From contig NZ_JAVESI010000012.1 in assembly GCF_034006665.1 (NCBI RefSeq), positions 17,878 through 81,877 of the forward strand: DNA of 64,000 nt. Direction: 5' to 3'. This DNA comes from Trichloromonas sp034006665. GTDB taxonomy: Bacteria > Desulfobacterota > Desulfuromonadia > Desulfuromonadales > Trichloromonadaceae. Both the position numbers and the translations under genes were made by a program. The notes below the pieces were generated by a model. It saw nothing but the letters and a program-made list of their open reading frames with translations, ran no database searches and was not told the origin of the DNA. Position 1 is the first letter of the stretch. Each line of letters opens with the position of its first letter. This document shows positions 8,903 to 16,944 of this stretch, one piece after another.

Positions 8903-9883
8903 ATGAAAATAAAATTAAAGAAAATTAAAGAAGACAGAATTAGAATTATCTATAAAATAGATCAATATGATATTAATTTAGATAATAAAATATTTAAAAT
9001 TAATAAAAATACATCTAATTTGAGTGCATATTTAAATAATAAAGGGGATAATTTGATTAATTTTTTAAATAAATCAATTAATAATAAATGTATAAATTGT
9101 TCAAATACAGTAACGAAAAATAGATTTGAAAGAAATAAATTCATTACGTATAAATTTTGTGATAATTGTAATAATATTGAAAATTGGAATAAATATGATA
9201 AAGTAAATTGTATAATATGTAATACTGAACTTTTTAAAAAAGATATGATATTTTCAACATGTGGAAAAGAAGAATGTAAAAATACACATAGAAATAACAT
9301 TAATAAAATAATTAAAAATACACATTGGACTAAAAAAGAAAATGTTAATGAAATTTTAAAAAAAAGAAGTGAAAAAAGATTGTCTAATGATAAAAAATTA
9401 AATAGAAAATACAAAGCATGGAATAAAGGGAAAAAGGGCATATATACAAAAGAAACAATAGAAAAAATAAGAAATTCTACAATTAAACAAATGAAAGAAG
9501 GTAAAATTAAAAAAACTAAAATTGAAATAATATTTGAAAATTTTTTAATTGAAAATGATATAAAATATGTATATTCTTTTATTTATAAAAAAAGACAATT
9601 CGATTTTTATTTAAAAGATTATAATTTAATAATTGAAATAAATGGTGATTATTGGCACGCAAATCCTAAATTTTGGGATATTTATGGTAATGATAATAAT
9701 AAAAAAAAGTTATACGAAACACAAAAAATGAAGATTAAAGATGACATAATTAAAGAGAAAATGATAGAAGATTCTAATTATAAATTTATTAAATTTTGGG
9801 AAGATGATATACATAATAATTTTTCATTAATTATAGAAACTTTAATTAAAAAATTTAATATAAAAATAAAAAATAAAAAATAA
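8903..9883 (+). CDS. Vsr-like homing endonuclease in the split nrdJ gene
   Basis: A 326-aa Lys-rich protein between the two intein halves. It has two Cys clusters that look like zinc ribbons (CINCSN with CDNC; CIICNTE with CGKEEC). A basic linker contains KAWNKGKKGIYTKETIEKI, a NUMOD-like DNA-binding segment. A Vsr-like nuclease core at about 215-300 has RQFDFYLKDYNLIIEINGDY, then WHANPKFW, then IKFWEDDI. It stops 3 nt before the ATG of the C half, suggesting co-translation. The likely target is the intein-less nrdJ site; inferred from position. Confidence 0.85.
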   Translation: MKIKLKKIKEDRIRIIYKIDQYDINLDNKIFKINKNTSNLSAYLNNKGDNLINFLNKSINNKCINCSNTVTKNRFERNKFITYKFCDNCNNIENWNKYDKVNCIICNTELFKKDMIFSTCGKEECKNTHRNNINKIIKNTHWTKKENVNEILKKRSEKRLSNDKKLNRKYKAWNKGKKGIYTKETIEKIRNSTIKQMKEGKIKKTKIEIIFENFLIENDIKYVYSFIYKKRQFDFYLKDYNLIIEINGDYWHANPKFWDIYGNDNNKKKLYETQKMKIKDDIIKEKMIEDSNYKFIKFWEDDIHNNFSLIIETLIKKFNIKIKNKK

Positions 9884-9886
9884 AAA

Positions 9887-10003
9887 ATGGATAAAACTTA
9901 TAGTAAAATATTTAAAATAACAAAAAAGGGTAAAAGTAATGTTTATGATTTTACTGTTGATGAAACACATAGAATACTCGCTAATAATTTTTATACTTCA
10001 AAT
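9887..10003 (+). other. Split intein C fragment, NrdJ (39 aa)
   Basis: Contains block F (VYDFTVDETHRILANN) and block G ending FYTSN with +1 Cys. The penultimate residue is Ser instead of His. Size matches the 35-40 aa C fragments of canonical split inteins. Confidence 0.87.
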
Positions 10004-13000
10004 TGTCATGTCAAACATCCTGACGCAGAGGATTTTATAGATGCTAAAATGACACAGGGAAAAGTTACTGGTGCTAATGTTTCTGTTAAATTGGATGACG
10101 AATTTATGAAATGTGTTATCGAAGAAAAACCATATATACAAAAATATCCAATCGATTCTGATAATCCAATTTTCACAAAAGAAATAGATGCTAAAAAATT
10201 ATGGAAAAAAATTATTTATAATGCTTGGAAATCTGCTGAACCAGGTTTGCTATTTTGGGATACTGTTATTAAAGAATCAGTACCTGATTGTTATACTGAA
10301 CATGGGTTTAAAACGGTGAGCACTAACCCCTGTGTTGTGGGTGATACTAAAATATCCGTTGCTGATGGAAGAATGGGTGTAACAATTAAAGAATTAGCAG
10401 AAGAATCAAAAGATGTACCTGTTTATTGTTTAGATAATAATGGGGAATTAGCAATTCGTATAATGAGAAATCCACGTATAACAGGTTATAATAAACAAAT
10501 TTATAAAATTACATTAGACAATGGACAATATATTAGGGTTACTGGTAATCATAAATTTAGATTAAAAAACGGAACATATATAGAAGCTAAAGATTTAAAA
10601 AATGGTGATAGTCTTGATGTTTTTTCAAAGGTTATTATAAATAATAATAAAAGAAAAAACAATTACTATACATTAGTAAATAATTCTAATTCATATCTTG
10701 AACATAGAATGGTATCAGAATTTAATAACGGTAGAAAATTAAATGAAAATGAAGTAGTTCATCATATCGATTATAATGGATTAAATAATAATATTAACAA
10801 TTTAAAAATTATGACTATTGATGAACATAATTCATTACATAGAATTGATAAATTAGGTAATAAAAATCCATATCACAGGATGTCAGATGAATGGAAATTT
10901 AATTTTGCATCAAGAAAGGGTGACACAAATAATAAATTTTGTGGTATATATAATGATGAAATTAAAGAACATTTTATAAAACTAACAAAAAAATTAAATA
11001 GAAGAATATCTAAAAAAGATTGGGTTGAATATGCTAAAGAAAACAATTTACCTCAATATTTTTCTTCTTATAGAAGAAATTACGGAGGAGATATTGTATC
11101 ATTAGCTAAATTAGTATCATTAGAATTAAATATAGATAATAATTTTGTTGATGTAGATCCTAGAATTGTAAAAACTTATAAAAAATCTTTATCAGAAGGT
11201 TATAATTCTAAAATAGATAATAATTCAGTAATAGTAGAAAAACAATGTGAACATTGTGGTGAATTATTTTGGGTAGATTATCAAAAAAGAGAAATTAGTT
11301 TTTGTTCACAAAAATGTGCAAATGTTTATATAAATACCGATAAAAATATTAAATTAAAGAGAAAAATATCTATTAATGATACATATAAACAAAAGATGAT
11401 AAACATCAAAAATAAACAAATGGATATTTTCAAAAAATTAGAATTTAATTTAAAAAGGTGTCCTAAATTAAAAGAATGGGAAAAAGAATGTAAATTAAAT
11501 AATATTCCATATAGATTAAAAACTAAATATGGTTATCAAACATTTAGTGATATTAAAAAAGAATCAGAATATTATAACCATAGAGTAATATCTATTGAGT
11601 TAGATGGATTTGAAAATGTATATAATGGAACAGTTGATGATTTTCATAATTTTTTCAGTGGTGAATTTGAAGAAACTACAAAAACAAATAATAAAAAATA
11701 TGTTTATATTAATCAATTAAACTGTGGTGAGATCCCCTTAAATGTAGGTGACTCTTGTAGATTACTGGCATTAAATTTATATTCTTATGTAGAAAACCCA
11801 TTTACAAAAGATGCAAAATTTAACTATGATTTATTTAAAGAACATGTTATTTATGCACAAAGATTTATGGATGATATTGTTGATTTAGAAATAGAAAAAA
11901 TTGATCAAATTTTAAATAAAATTGATAATGATCCAGAGCCAGAACATATTAAAAGAGTTGAAAGAGAATTGTGGAAATTGATTAAAGACAATGCAGTAAA
12001 AGGTAGAAGAACAGGATTAGGAATTACATCAGAAGGTGATATGATTGCAGCGATGGGGTTAATTTATGGCACATCAGAAGCTACTGATTTTGCAGAAAAT
12101 ATACATAAAATATTGGCTACTTATGCTTATAAATCTTCTATAATAATGGCAGAAGAAAGAGGTTCATTTACAGTATTTAATAAGGATAATGAAAAAAATA
12201 ACCCATTTGTAAATAGAGTTCTTAATTCTTTGAAAGAATTTAAAGAAAATGATATTATAGAAAAGTATAATAAAACAGGACGAAGAAATATATCATTACT
12301 TACAATTGCACCAACTGGTTCTGTTAGTATAGTTACACAAACGACATCTGGAATAGAACCAGTATTTTTACCATCTTATACTAGAAGAAGAAAAATAAAC
12401 CCAAATGATAAAAATACTAAAACATCATTTATTGATGAAGTTGGTGATCATTGGGAAGAATATAATGTATTTCATCATAAGTTTAAAACATGGGCTGAAA
12501 TAAATGGTTATGATACATCTAAACTAGAAACAATGAAACAATCCGAACTAGATGATATAATCAAAAAATCCCCATATTTTAAAGCAACATCTAACGATGT
12601 TAATTGGGTAGAAAAGGTTAGAATGCAGGGTAAAATTCAAAAATGGGTAGATCATTCTATATCTGTTACTATTAATTTACCTTCAGATGTTACAGAAGAA
12701 TTAGTATCACAAGTATATCAAACAGGGTGGGAGTCTGGATGTAAAGGAATTACTGTATATAGAGATGGTTCTAGAAGTGGTGTATTGATAACAAAAACAG
12801 ATAATAAGAAAGCAAATATTTTTCAAGAAAATAATGCACCAAAAAGACCAGAATCATTACAGTGTGATGTTTATAGATTCCAAAATAAGGGAGATAAATG
12901 GATTGGGTTTATGGGATTATTAGATAATAAACCATATGAGATATTTACAGGTCTGCAAGAAAGTGTAAATATACCTAATAATATAACAAAAGGTGAGATT

Positions 13001-13381
13001 AAAAAAGTTAAATCAGCTGAATCTGATGGACATTCTAGATATGATTTTATTTATATAGATAAAGATGGATATAAACAAGAATTTAGAGGGTTATCTAGGG
13101 CATTTAATAGAGAATTTTGGAATACAGGTAGATTGATTTCCGCAGTTCTAAGACATGGTATGCCGTTACCAAATGTTTTACAAATAATGGATAAATTAAT
13201 ATTTGATAGTGATGATGTTATAACATCATGGAAACAAGGTATTAAAAGAATTATAAAAAAATATATAAAAGAAGGAACATTAGTAAAAGGACAAACATGT
13301 GATGTATGTGGTTCATCTAATATAGTTTTTAAAGAAGGTTGCATGACTTGTATGGATTGTGGTACATCTAAATGTGAATAG
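9887..13381 (+). CDS. nrdJ: NrdJ C-terminal part: split-intein C fragment, second intein with HNH endonuclease, catalytic core
   Basis: A 1164-aa product. Residues 1-39 are the split-intein C fragment ending FYTSN; Cys40 begins the extein (CHVKHPDAEDFIDAKM). After TVSTNP, Cys149 opens a second, contiguous intein (149-612) that carries an HNH endonuclease. The extein resumes at Cys613 with CGEIPLNVGDSCRLLALN, so the intein interrupts the conserved reductase phrase NPCGE just before its cysteine. The remaining 552 residues hold the barrel, including the phosphate-loop phrase APTGSVS, and the class II C-terminal zinc ribbon (CDVCGSSN, then CMTCMDCGTSKCE), which delivers reducing equivalents. Fully spliced NrdJ would be about 845 residues. 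A good terminator follows the stop. Both intein C termini lack the usual penultimate His. Confidence 0.9.
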   Translation: MDKTYSKIFKITKKGKSNVYDFTVDETHRILANNFYTSNCHVKHPDAEDFIDAKMTQGKVTGANVSVKLDDEFMKCVIEEKPYIQKYPIDSDNPIFTKEIDAKKLWKKIIYNAWKSAEPGLLFWDTVIKESVPDCYTEHGFKTVSTNPCVVGDTKISVADGRMGVTIKELAEESKDVPVYCLDNNGELAIRIMRNPRITGYNKQIYKITLDNGQYIRVTGNHKFRLKNGTYIEAKDLKNGDSLDVFSKVIINNNKRKNNYYTLVNNSNSYLEHRMVSEFNNGRKLNENEVVHHIDYNGLNNNINNLKIMTIDEHNSLHRIDKLGNKNPYHRMSDEWKFNFASRKGDTNNKFCGIYNDEIKEHFIKLTKKLNRRISKKDWVEYAKENNLPQYFSSYRRNYGGDIVSLAKLVSLELNIDNNFVDVDPRIVKTYKKSLSEGYNSKIDNNSVIVEKQCEHCGELFWVDYQKREISFCSQKCANVYINTDKNIKLKRKISINDTYKQKMINIKNKQMDIFKKLEFNLKRCPKLKEWEKECKLNNIPYRLKTKYGYQTFSDIKKESEYYNHRVISIELDGFENVYNGTVDDFHNFFSGEFEETTKTNNKKYVYINQLNCGEIPLNVGDSCRLLALNLYSYVENPFTKDAKFNYDLFKEHVIYAQRFMDDIVDLEIEKIDQILNKIDNDPEPEHIKRVERELWKLIKDNAVKGRRTGLGITSEGDMIAAMGLIYGTSEATDFAENIHKILATYAYKSSIIMAEERGSFTVFNKDNEKNNPFVNRVLNSLKEFKENDIIEKYNKTGRRNISLLTIAPTGSVSIVTQTTSGIEPVFLPSYTRRRKINPNDKNTKTSFIDEVGDHWEEYNVFHHKFKTWAEINGYDTSKLETMKQSELDDIIKKSPYFKATSNDVNWVEKVRMQGKIQKWVDHSISVTINLPSDVTEELVSQVYQTGWESGCKGITVYRDGSRSGVLITKTDNKKANIFQENNAPKRPESLQCDVYRFQNKGDKWIGFMGLLDNKPYEIFTGLQESVNIPNNITKGEIKKVKSAESDGHSRYDFIYIDKDGYKQEFRGLSRAFNREFWNTGRLISAVLRHGMPLPNVLQIMDKLIFDSDDVITSWKQGIKRIIKKYIKEGTLVKGQTCDVCGSSNIVFKEGCMTCMDCGTSKCE
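10331..11722 (+). other. Contiguous intein with HNH homing endonuclease in NrdJ (464 aa)
   Basis: Runs from Cys149 (CVVGDTKISVADG) to Asn612 (YINQLN), with +1 Cys613. Block B is VTGNHKF. The inserted HNH nuclease has VVHHIDYNGLNNNINNLKIM followed by DEHNSLH. A zinc-finger-like unit (CEHCGELF, then FCSQKC) follows it. Block F is VYNGTVDDFHNFF. About 20 extra residues separate block F from the C-terminal Asn, and the penultimate residue is Leu rather than His. Confidence 0.88.
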
Positions 13382-13383
13382 AT

Positions 13384-13412
13384 AAAAAGACTCATTTAAA
13401 TGAGTCTTTTTT
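13384..13412 (+). terminator. Intrinsic terminator after nrdJ
   Basis: A perfect hairpin, aaaaagactcattt pairing with aaatgagtcttttt, followed by further T residues, beginning 3 nt after the nrdJ stop. Confidence 0.85.
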
Positions 13413-13442
13413 ATTTTAAAATGATTTTAGAACCATTGTTAT

Positions 13443-13457
13443 ATTATATATAATAAT
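13443..13457 (+). promoter_or_regulatory. TATATATA-type promoter
   Basis: The sequence attatatataataat lies about 17-30 nt before the ATG at 13474 and directly after the nrdJ terminator, so it plausibly starts a new transcript. Confidence 0.45.
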
Positions 13458-13473
13458 AAAAACATATATTAAA

Positions 13474-13677
13474 ATGGAAGAACAAATTACAATAGAACAA
13501 TTAATAGAAATTTTAGAAGATGCTAAACAAGATTATGATAAATTTTATGGCAGAAATATTAAAGCAGCGTCAACTAGACTTAGAAAAAAAATACAAGATG
13601 TTTCTAAACTAACAAAAGTAATGAGAAAACAAATAATTGATTATAAAAAGACAATTAAGAAAAAAGGGGAAATTTAA
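13474..13677 (+). CDS. Histone H1-like (Hc1-type) small protein
   Basis: A 67-aa basic helical protein. The central phrase YGRNIKAASTRLRKKIQDVS and the Lys-rich tail match the general pattern of Bacteroidetes/Chlamydia Hc1-like histone H1 homologues, where a G-N-x-A-A-x-T-R-x-R-K stretch is characteristic. It would bind DNA without sequence specificity, perhaps condensing host or phage DNA. It sits alone between terminators, with its own upstream promoter motif. Similarity is judged by eye on a short protein. Confidence 0.65.
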   Translation: MEEQITIEQLIEILEDAKQDYDKFYGRNIKAASTRLRKKIQDVSKLTKVMRKQIIDYKKTIKKKGEI

Positions 13678-13692
13678 ATTTCCCCTTTTTTT
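13661..13692. terminator. Bidirectional terminator between convergent genes
   Basis: A perfect palindromic hairpin, aaaaaggggaaattt with aaatttccccttttt. It overlaps the last codons of the histone-like gene and reaches the stop of thioredoxin on the other strand, so it can stop transcription from both sides. Confidence 0.85.
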
Positions 13693-14038
13693 ACATATTA
13701 AAAATATCTTTTATTACTTCTTTAAATTTATCTTTGCTTACACCCCCAACCATCATTTGTGGCTTTTCATCAACAGGTATAAATAATAAACTAGGTACAC
13801 TTTTAATCCCGAACATAGCTGATAATTCTTGCTCTTCTTCTACATCTATTTTATAAAAATTGATATTATCATATTCATTATCTAATTCATCTAAAATTGG
13901 TTGAATTTGCTTGCAAGGCTGACACCATGAAGCTGTAAATTTTAAAATTGTAGGTTTATTTCCTAAATATTTCCAATCTTGATTATTTTCAAAATCAAAT
14001 ATTTCTGTTTTAAATGTTTCTAATGTTAAATTGTTCAT
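13691..14038 (-). CDS. trxA: Thioredoxin
   Basis: A 115-aa thioredoxin-fold protein with active site WCQPCK (Cys39, Cys42), cis-Pro region SVPSLLF and the phrase ILKFTASW before the active site. Classical thioredoxin has WCGPCK; Gln replaces Gly here. Its probable job is to reduce the phage NrdJ, since class II reductases use thioredoxin-type donors; that link is an inference from co-occurrence 300 nt away. There is no signal peptide, so it is cytoplasmic. It is transcribed toward nrdJ from a divergent gap at 14039-14109. Confidence 0.9.
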   Translation of the reverse strand: MNNLTLETFKTEIFDFENNQDWKYLGNKPTILKFTASWCQPCKQIQPILDELDNEYDNINFYKIDVEEEQELSAMFGIKSVPSLLFIPVDEKPQMMVGGVSKDKFKEVIKDIFNM

Positions 14039-14081
14039 AATTTTATTTTTTATTTATACATAGTAAAAAAAACAAATAAAG

Positions 14082-14103
14082 TTTATTTATATATACAATA
14101 AAA
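14082..14103 (+). promoter_or_regulatory. TATATATA-type promoter
   Basis: The run tttatttatatatacaataa lies just before the A-rich start region of the rubrerythrin-like gene, in the 70-nt gap shared with divergent trxA. Confidence 0.4.
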
Positions 14104-14109
14104 ACCAAT

Positions 14110-14592
14110 ATGGATAATATACTTACATATCTAGAACAATCTATTGAAATCGAATTAAATATATCTGAATTATATAAGTTGTTTTTTCTTAATTTTGAAG
14201 AAGATTATGATTTTTGGTGGAGATTATATATAGAAGAAATAAATCATGCATCATTATTAAAATCAGGTAAAGATTTTATAAAAACGAATGATTTTCCAAA
14301 AGGTTTGTTATTAGATAATATAGAGGATATTGTTAGTATAAATAGTAGAATTCTATCATACATTGATTATTTCAAAAATAATTCATCAAGAGAACAATCA
14401 TTTAAAATCGCACTTGAAATTGAAGGTTCAGCAGCAGAATTACATTTTGAAAATTTCATGAATAGTATATCTAACAATAAAGTGGTTAATATTTTCCAAA
14501 AATTGAATGGTTTTGATATAGAACATTATAATAGAATAAAAAAATATATTGAAGATAATAATATTAATATTAATATTGATAATATTAAATAA
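14110..14592 (+). CDS. Rubrerythrin/ferritin-like diiron protein
   Basis: A 160-aa helical protein. Glu and His residues are spaced as in four-helix ferritin-like proteins: IEIELNISELY near residue 12, YIEEINHASLL near 45, and LEIEGSAAELHFENFM near 105. The pattern E..E, EExxH, E and ExxH would bind two irons. Rubrerythrin-family proteins handle peroxide or iron; here it could protect B12-dependent reductase chemistry or the cell during infection, but that is a guess. It has no rubredoxin-like Cys domain. The next gene, apt, follows 33 nt later with its own TAnnTTTG box. Confidence 0.65.
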   Translation: MDNILTYLEQSIEIELNISELYKLFFLNFEEDYDFWWRLYIEEINHASLLKSGKDFIKTNDFPKGLLLDNIEDIVSINSRILSYIDYFKNNSSREQSFKIALEIEGSAAELHFENFMNSISNNKVVNIFQKLNGFDIEHYNRIKKYIEDNNININIDNIK

Positions 14593-14598
14593 ATTTAT

Positions 14599-14606
14599 TA
14601 TTTTTG
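14599..14606 (+). promoter_or_regulatory. Bacteroidetes-type -7 box before apt
   Basis: TATTTTTG fits TAnnTTTG and ends 20 nt before the apt ATG. No exact TTTG -33 element was seen at the right distance. Confidence 0.45.
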
Positions 14607-14625
14607 TAAATTAAAATTAAATAAT

Positions 14626-15183
14626 ATGACAAAAGAAATTAAAAAATTTAATGAATTTGAAACGGATTTAAATAAGTTAAAAAATGATATTATAGATATT
14701 CCAGATTTTCCAAAACCTGGAATTTTATTTAGAGATATATCTACACTATTATCACAACCTAGTAAGATTAGATTAATGGTAAATAGTTTTTATAATTATT
14801 TAAAGAATAAAGATATAGATATTGTTGTTGGTTTAGATGCTCGTGGTTTCATTTTAGGTTCAATGATTGCAGATAAATTAGATGTAGGATTTGCTATGGC
14901 TAGAAAAAAAGGTAAAGCACCTGACCATTATGTATATAAAAAATATGATTTAGAATATGGTAGTAATGAAATGGGATTATCACCATTAATTATTAAAGAA
15001 GGTATGAGAGTTCATATTCATGATGATTTATTAGCAACCGGTGGTTCATCTAAAAATATTATAAATATAATTGAAAGCTTTGGTGCCATTGTAGATTCTA
15101 TTTCATTTATAATTGAATTAGAAAATTTAAACGGTAAAGAAATATTAAAAGGATATGATATATATTCATTAATAAAATACTAA
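14626..15183 (+). CDS. apt: Adenine phosphoribosyltransferase
   Basis: A 185-aa type I phosphoribosyltransferase that makes AMP from adenine and PRPP. The family phrases are all present: IPDFPKPGILFRDI (residues 25-38), VVGLDARGFILG (67-78), KKGKAPD (94-100) and the PRPP loop VHIHDDLLATGG (129-140), in which His replaces the usual hydrophobic/Val residue before the Asp pair. Ahead of the enzyme start is a 20-residue extension, MTKEIKKFNEFETDLNKL, which matches the leader shared by several small proteins here. The role is adenine salvage in infected cells; AT-rich DNA gives a high demand for adenine nucleotides. Confidence 0.9.
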   Translation: MTKEIKKFNEFETDLNKLKNDIIDIPDFPKPGILFRDISTLLSQPSKIRLMVNSFYNYLKNKDIDIVVGLDARGFILGSMIADKLDVGFAMARKKGKAPDHYVYKKYDLEYGSNEMGLSPLIIKEGMRVHIHDDLLATGGSSKNIINIIESFGAIVDSISFIIELENLNGKEILKGYDIYSLIKY

Positions 15184-15200
15184 AAAATAATATAATAAAA

Positions 15201-15392
15201 ATGATTAAAAAATTTAGCCAAATGAATGAATCAATTAGTATGAATTATACTAATACATTAATATCATTTTCAGGTGATGATTGGGTAGGTATTTATAAAG
15301 ATGGTATTCTTTATCAACAAGGACATAGTATATATTGGAAAAATTTACTAAAAGATCTAATTAATGATAAAGTTGATTTATATTCGTCTTGA
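15201..15392 (+). pseudogene. Small phage gene interrupted by the tnpB element, 5' part
   Basis: This frame encodes 63 residues starting MIKKFSQMNESIS and containing ISFSGDDWVGIYKDGIL, then GHSIYW. It ends at a TGA that lies exactly where the transposon-like sequence begins. The frame at 16821-16943, after the element, continues in the same register (SSINDIYDEEFWNKSGYNC and so on to a stop), and joining the two gives a smooth protein of about 100 aa. I therefore read 15201-15392 as the 5' fragment of a split gene. The truncated product may still be made. The N terminus carries the shared K-K-F leader with MNES. Confidence 0.7.
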
Positions 15393-15399
15393 AAGAAAA

Positions 15400-15422
15400 C
15401 CAATAAATCTTTAGTTTATTGG
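15400..15422. repeat. Left-end subterminal hairpin of the tnpB element
   Basis: An inverted repeat with an 8-bp stem, ccaataaa with tttattgg, and the loop tctttag, lying 10 nt inside the inferred left boundary. Confidence 0.65.
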
Positions 15423-15572
15423 ATGAATTTCAATTAAATTTTTTAAAATATTTTTAAACTATAAATAACTATAAATCAATATTTTAACCATTTAATTTTT
15501 AAAAATGGAAAAAATGATATTTTTCATTTAATATATAATTATACAGATAAATCAAAAAAAGGTTGTATAAAA

Positions 15573-16808
15573 ATGAAAACATATCAAATAAGATTATATC
15601 CTACTAAAAATCAAATAGATGAATTGAATGAATTATCATTCACCAGAAGTGAAATATGGAATGAATTATTGGATATACAACAAAAATCATATGAAAATAA
15701 TAAATCTATATACAACAAGTTTGATCTTAACAATATGTTACCTAAATTAAAAGAAAAATACCCAACATGGAAAAAATTAAACTCTAAATCAATTCAAACA
15801 ATATCAACAGAATTATTTGGTTCTTATAGATCATTTTTCAATTTAATTAAAAAAGATAAAAATACTAGACCTCCGAAAAAGATAGAATTTAATGATTACC
15901 ATACGATTACATGGAATCAATCTGGTTGGATAATAAAAGAAAATAATATTATAATAATAAATAAAATATCTTTTAGATATAAATCTAATTTGGATATTAA
16001 AAACTTAAATATTAAAGAAATTAGAGTTAAACATGTAAGAAATAAATGGTTATGTGATTTAATTGTTAATGATGAAATTAAATATAAAAATGATTTAAAT
16101 ATTAAAACAAATGTTTTAGCCTTTGATTTGGGTTTGAGTAAATTAGCAACAGGAATAGATAACAAAGGAAATCAAATAGTAGTAGAGAACAAAAGTAAAA
16201 AAATAAATAAATATTTTCAAAAACAAATAGGCAAAGTACAAGAAAAAAGAAGTAAAACTAAAAAAGGTTCAAAAAGAAATAAAAAGTTAAGAAAAGATTT
16301 AAATAAATTATATCATAGAAAGAACGAACAAATAAAACAAACTCTCCATATTCAGAGTAAAAAATTAGCGAATATGAACTATAATACAATTATAGTTGGT
16401 GATCTATCAGTTAAAAAATTAATGGAAAAAGAAGGAACAAATAAAAAGAAAAAAGGTATTAGAAAGTCATTTCATCAATCTAATATCAATATGTTTTTAC
16501 AATTTCTTTCTTATAAGTGCCAGAGTAAAAATATTAATTTAACAAAAATTGATGAAAAATGGACAAGTCAATTAAATTGTTTAACCGGTAAATTATTTGA
16601 TAAAAAAATAGAATTGAATAACAGAAAAGTTAAATTATCAAATGAAATAACAATAGATCGAGATTTAAATTCAGCCATAAATATAATAAAAAGATGGTTT
16701 GAAAATCATTTTGCTTCCATGAACGAGCCATTGGATTTAACCAATGTACTTGAAAAGTATAATCTTTCCAATGAAACACACAAATCTTTACCATTCATGG
16801 TTATTTAG
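15573..16808 (+). CDS. tnpB: TnpB RNA-guided nuclease (IS605 OrfB family), no zinc finger
   Basis: A 411-aa TnpB-family protein. The N-terminal domain starts KTYQIRLYPTKNQIDEL; the RuvC-like part follows. RuvC I is LAFDLGLSKLATG (Asp185) and RuvC III is TIDRDLNSAINI (Asp362/Asp364). The RuvC II phrase reads IIVGDLSV (273-280): Gly stands where most TnpBs have the catalytic Glu. The usual four-Cys zinc finger between II and III is missing; the segment TSQLNCLTGKLFDKK keeps one Cys. Such variants exist in the family, so activity cannot be excluded, but the catalytic Glu must be elsewhere if it is present. The 3' end of tnpB and the right-end hairpin are where the guide (omega) RNA normally lies. 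Confidence 0.85.
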   Translation: MKTYQIRLYPTKNQIDELNELSFTRSEIWNELLDIQQKSYENNKSIYNKFDLNNMLPKLKEKYPTWKKLNSKSIQTISTELFGSYRSFFNLIKKDKNTRPPKKIEFNDYHTITWNQSGWIIKENNIIIINKISFRYKSNLDIKNLNIKEIRVKHVRNKWLCDLIVNDEIKYKNDLNIKTNVLAFDLGLSKLATGIDNKGNQIVVENKSKKINKYFQKQIGKVQEKRSKTKKGSKRNKKLRKDLNKLYHRKNEQIKQTLHIQSKKLANMNYNTIIVGDLSVKKLMEKEGTNKKKKGIRKSFHQSNINMFLQFLSYKCQSKNINLTKIDEKWTSQLNCLTGKLFDKKIELNNRKVKLSNEITIDRDLNSAINIIKRWFENHFASMNEPLDLTNVLEKYNLSNETHKSLPFMVI

Positions 16809-16817
16809 TTTGTGTGT
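16776..16817. repeat. Right-end hairpin of the tnpB element, probable omega-RNA region
   Basis: A 9-bp stem, acacacaaa with tttgtgtgt, encloses an inner palindrome accattcatggt and the tnpB stop codon. In TnpB systems the right end overlaps the guide RNA scaffold, and sequence just outside serves as guide. Confidence 0.6.
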
Positions 16818-16820
16818 AGT

Positions 16821-16943
16821 TCATCAATAAATGATATATATGATGAAGAATTCTGGAACAAATCAGGATATAATTGTCCAAATACAATAAATGAGTTAGT
16901 TAATATTTGTAAAGAATTAAATATAAAAATAAAAATAAAATAG
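16821..16943 (+). pseudogene. 3' remnant of the gene interrupted by the tnpB element
   Basis: An open frame without a start codon, encoding SSINDIYDEEFWNKSGY and then NCPNTINELVNICKELN to a TAG stop. It is in the same register as 15201-15392, which ends in YSS. The next gene starts one base after the stop, as expected for the original operon spacing. Confidence 0.65.
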
Positions 16944-16944
16944 T

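Larger units (their letters stand above)
15393..16820 (+). mobile_element. IS200/IS605-family element, tnpB only
   Basis: The element is about 1.43 kb and is bounded by the interrupted gene on both sides. It has a left-end hairpin (15400-15422), tnpB, and a right-end hairpin (16776-16817), with no tnpA and no terminal inverted repeats or clear target duplication, as expected for IS605-type (IS1341-like) elements. Both hairpins share the strings aaatcttta and tttagttt/ttagttt. The exact ends are uncertain by 4-6 nt, because the flanks (ttcgtct on the left, ttcatca on the right) are similar. Confidence 0.72.

Noticed and set aside
8962..9441. Minus-strand frame of 159 codons within the NrdJ-gap endonuclease
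   Set aside because: Mostly Phe/Leu, complementary to Lys-rich coding sequence; a typical shadow in an A-rich gene.
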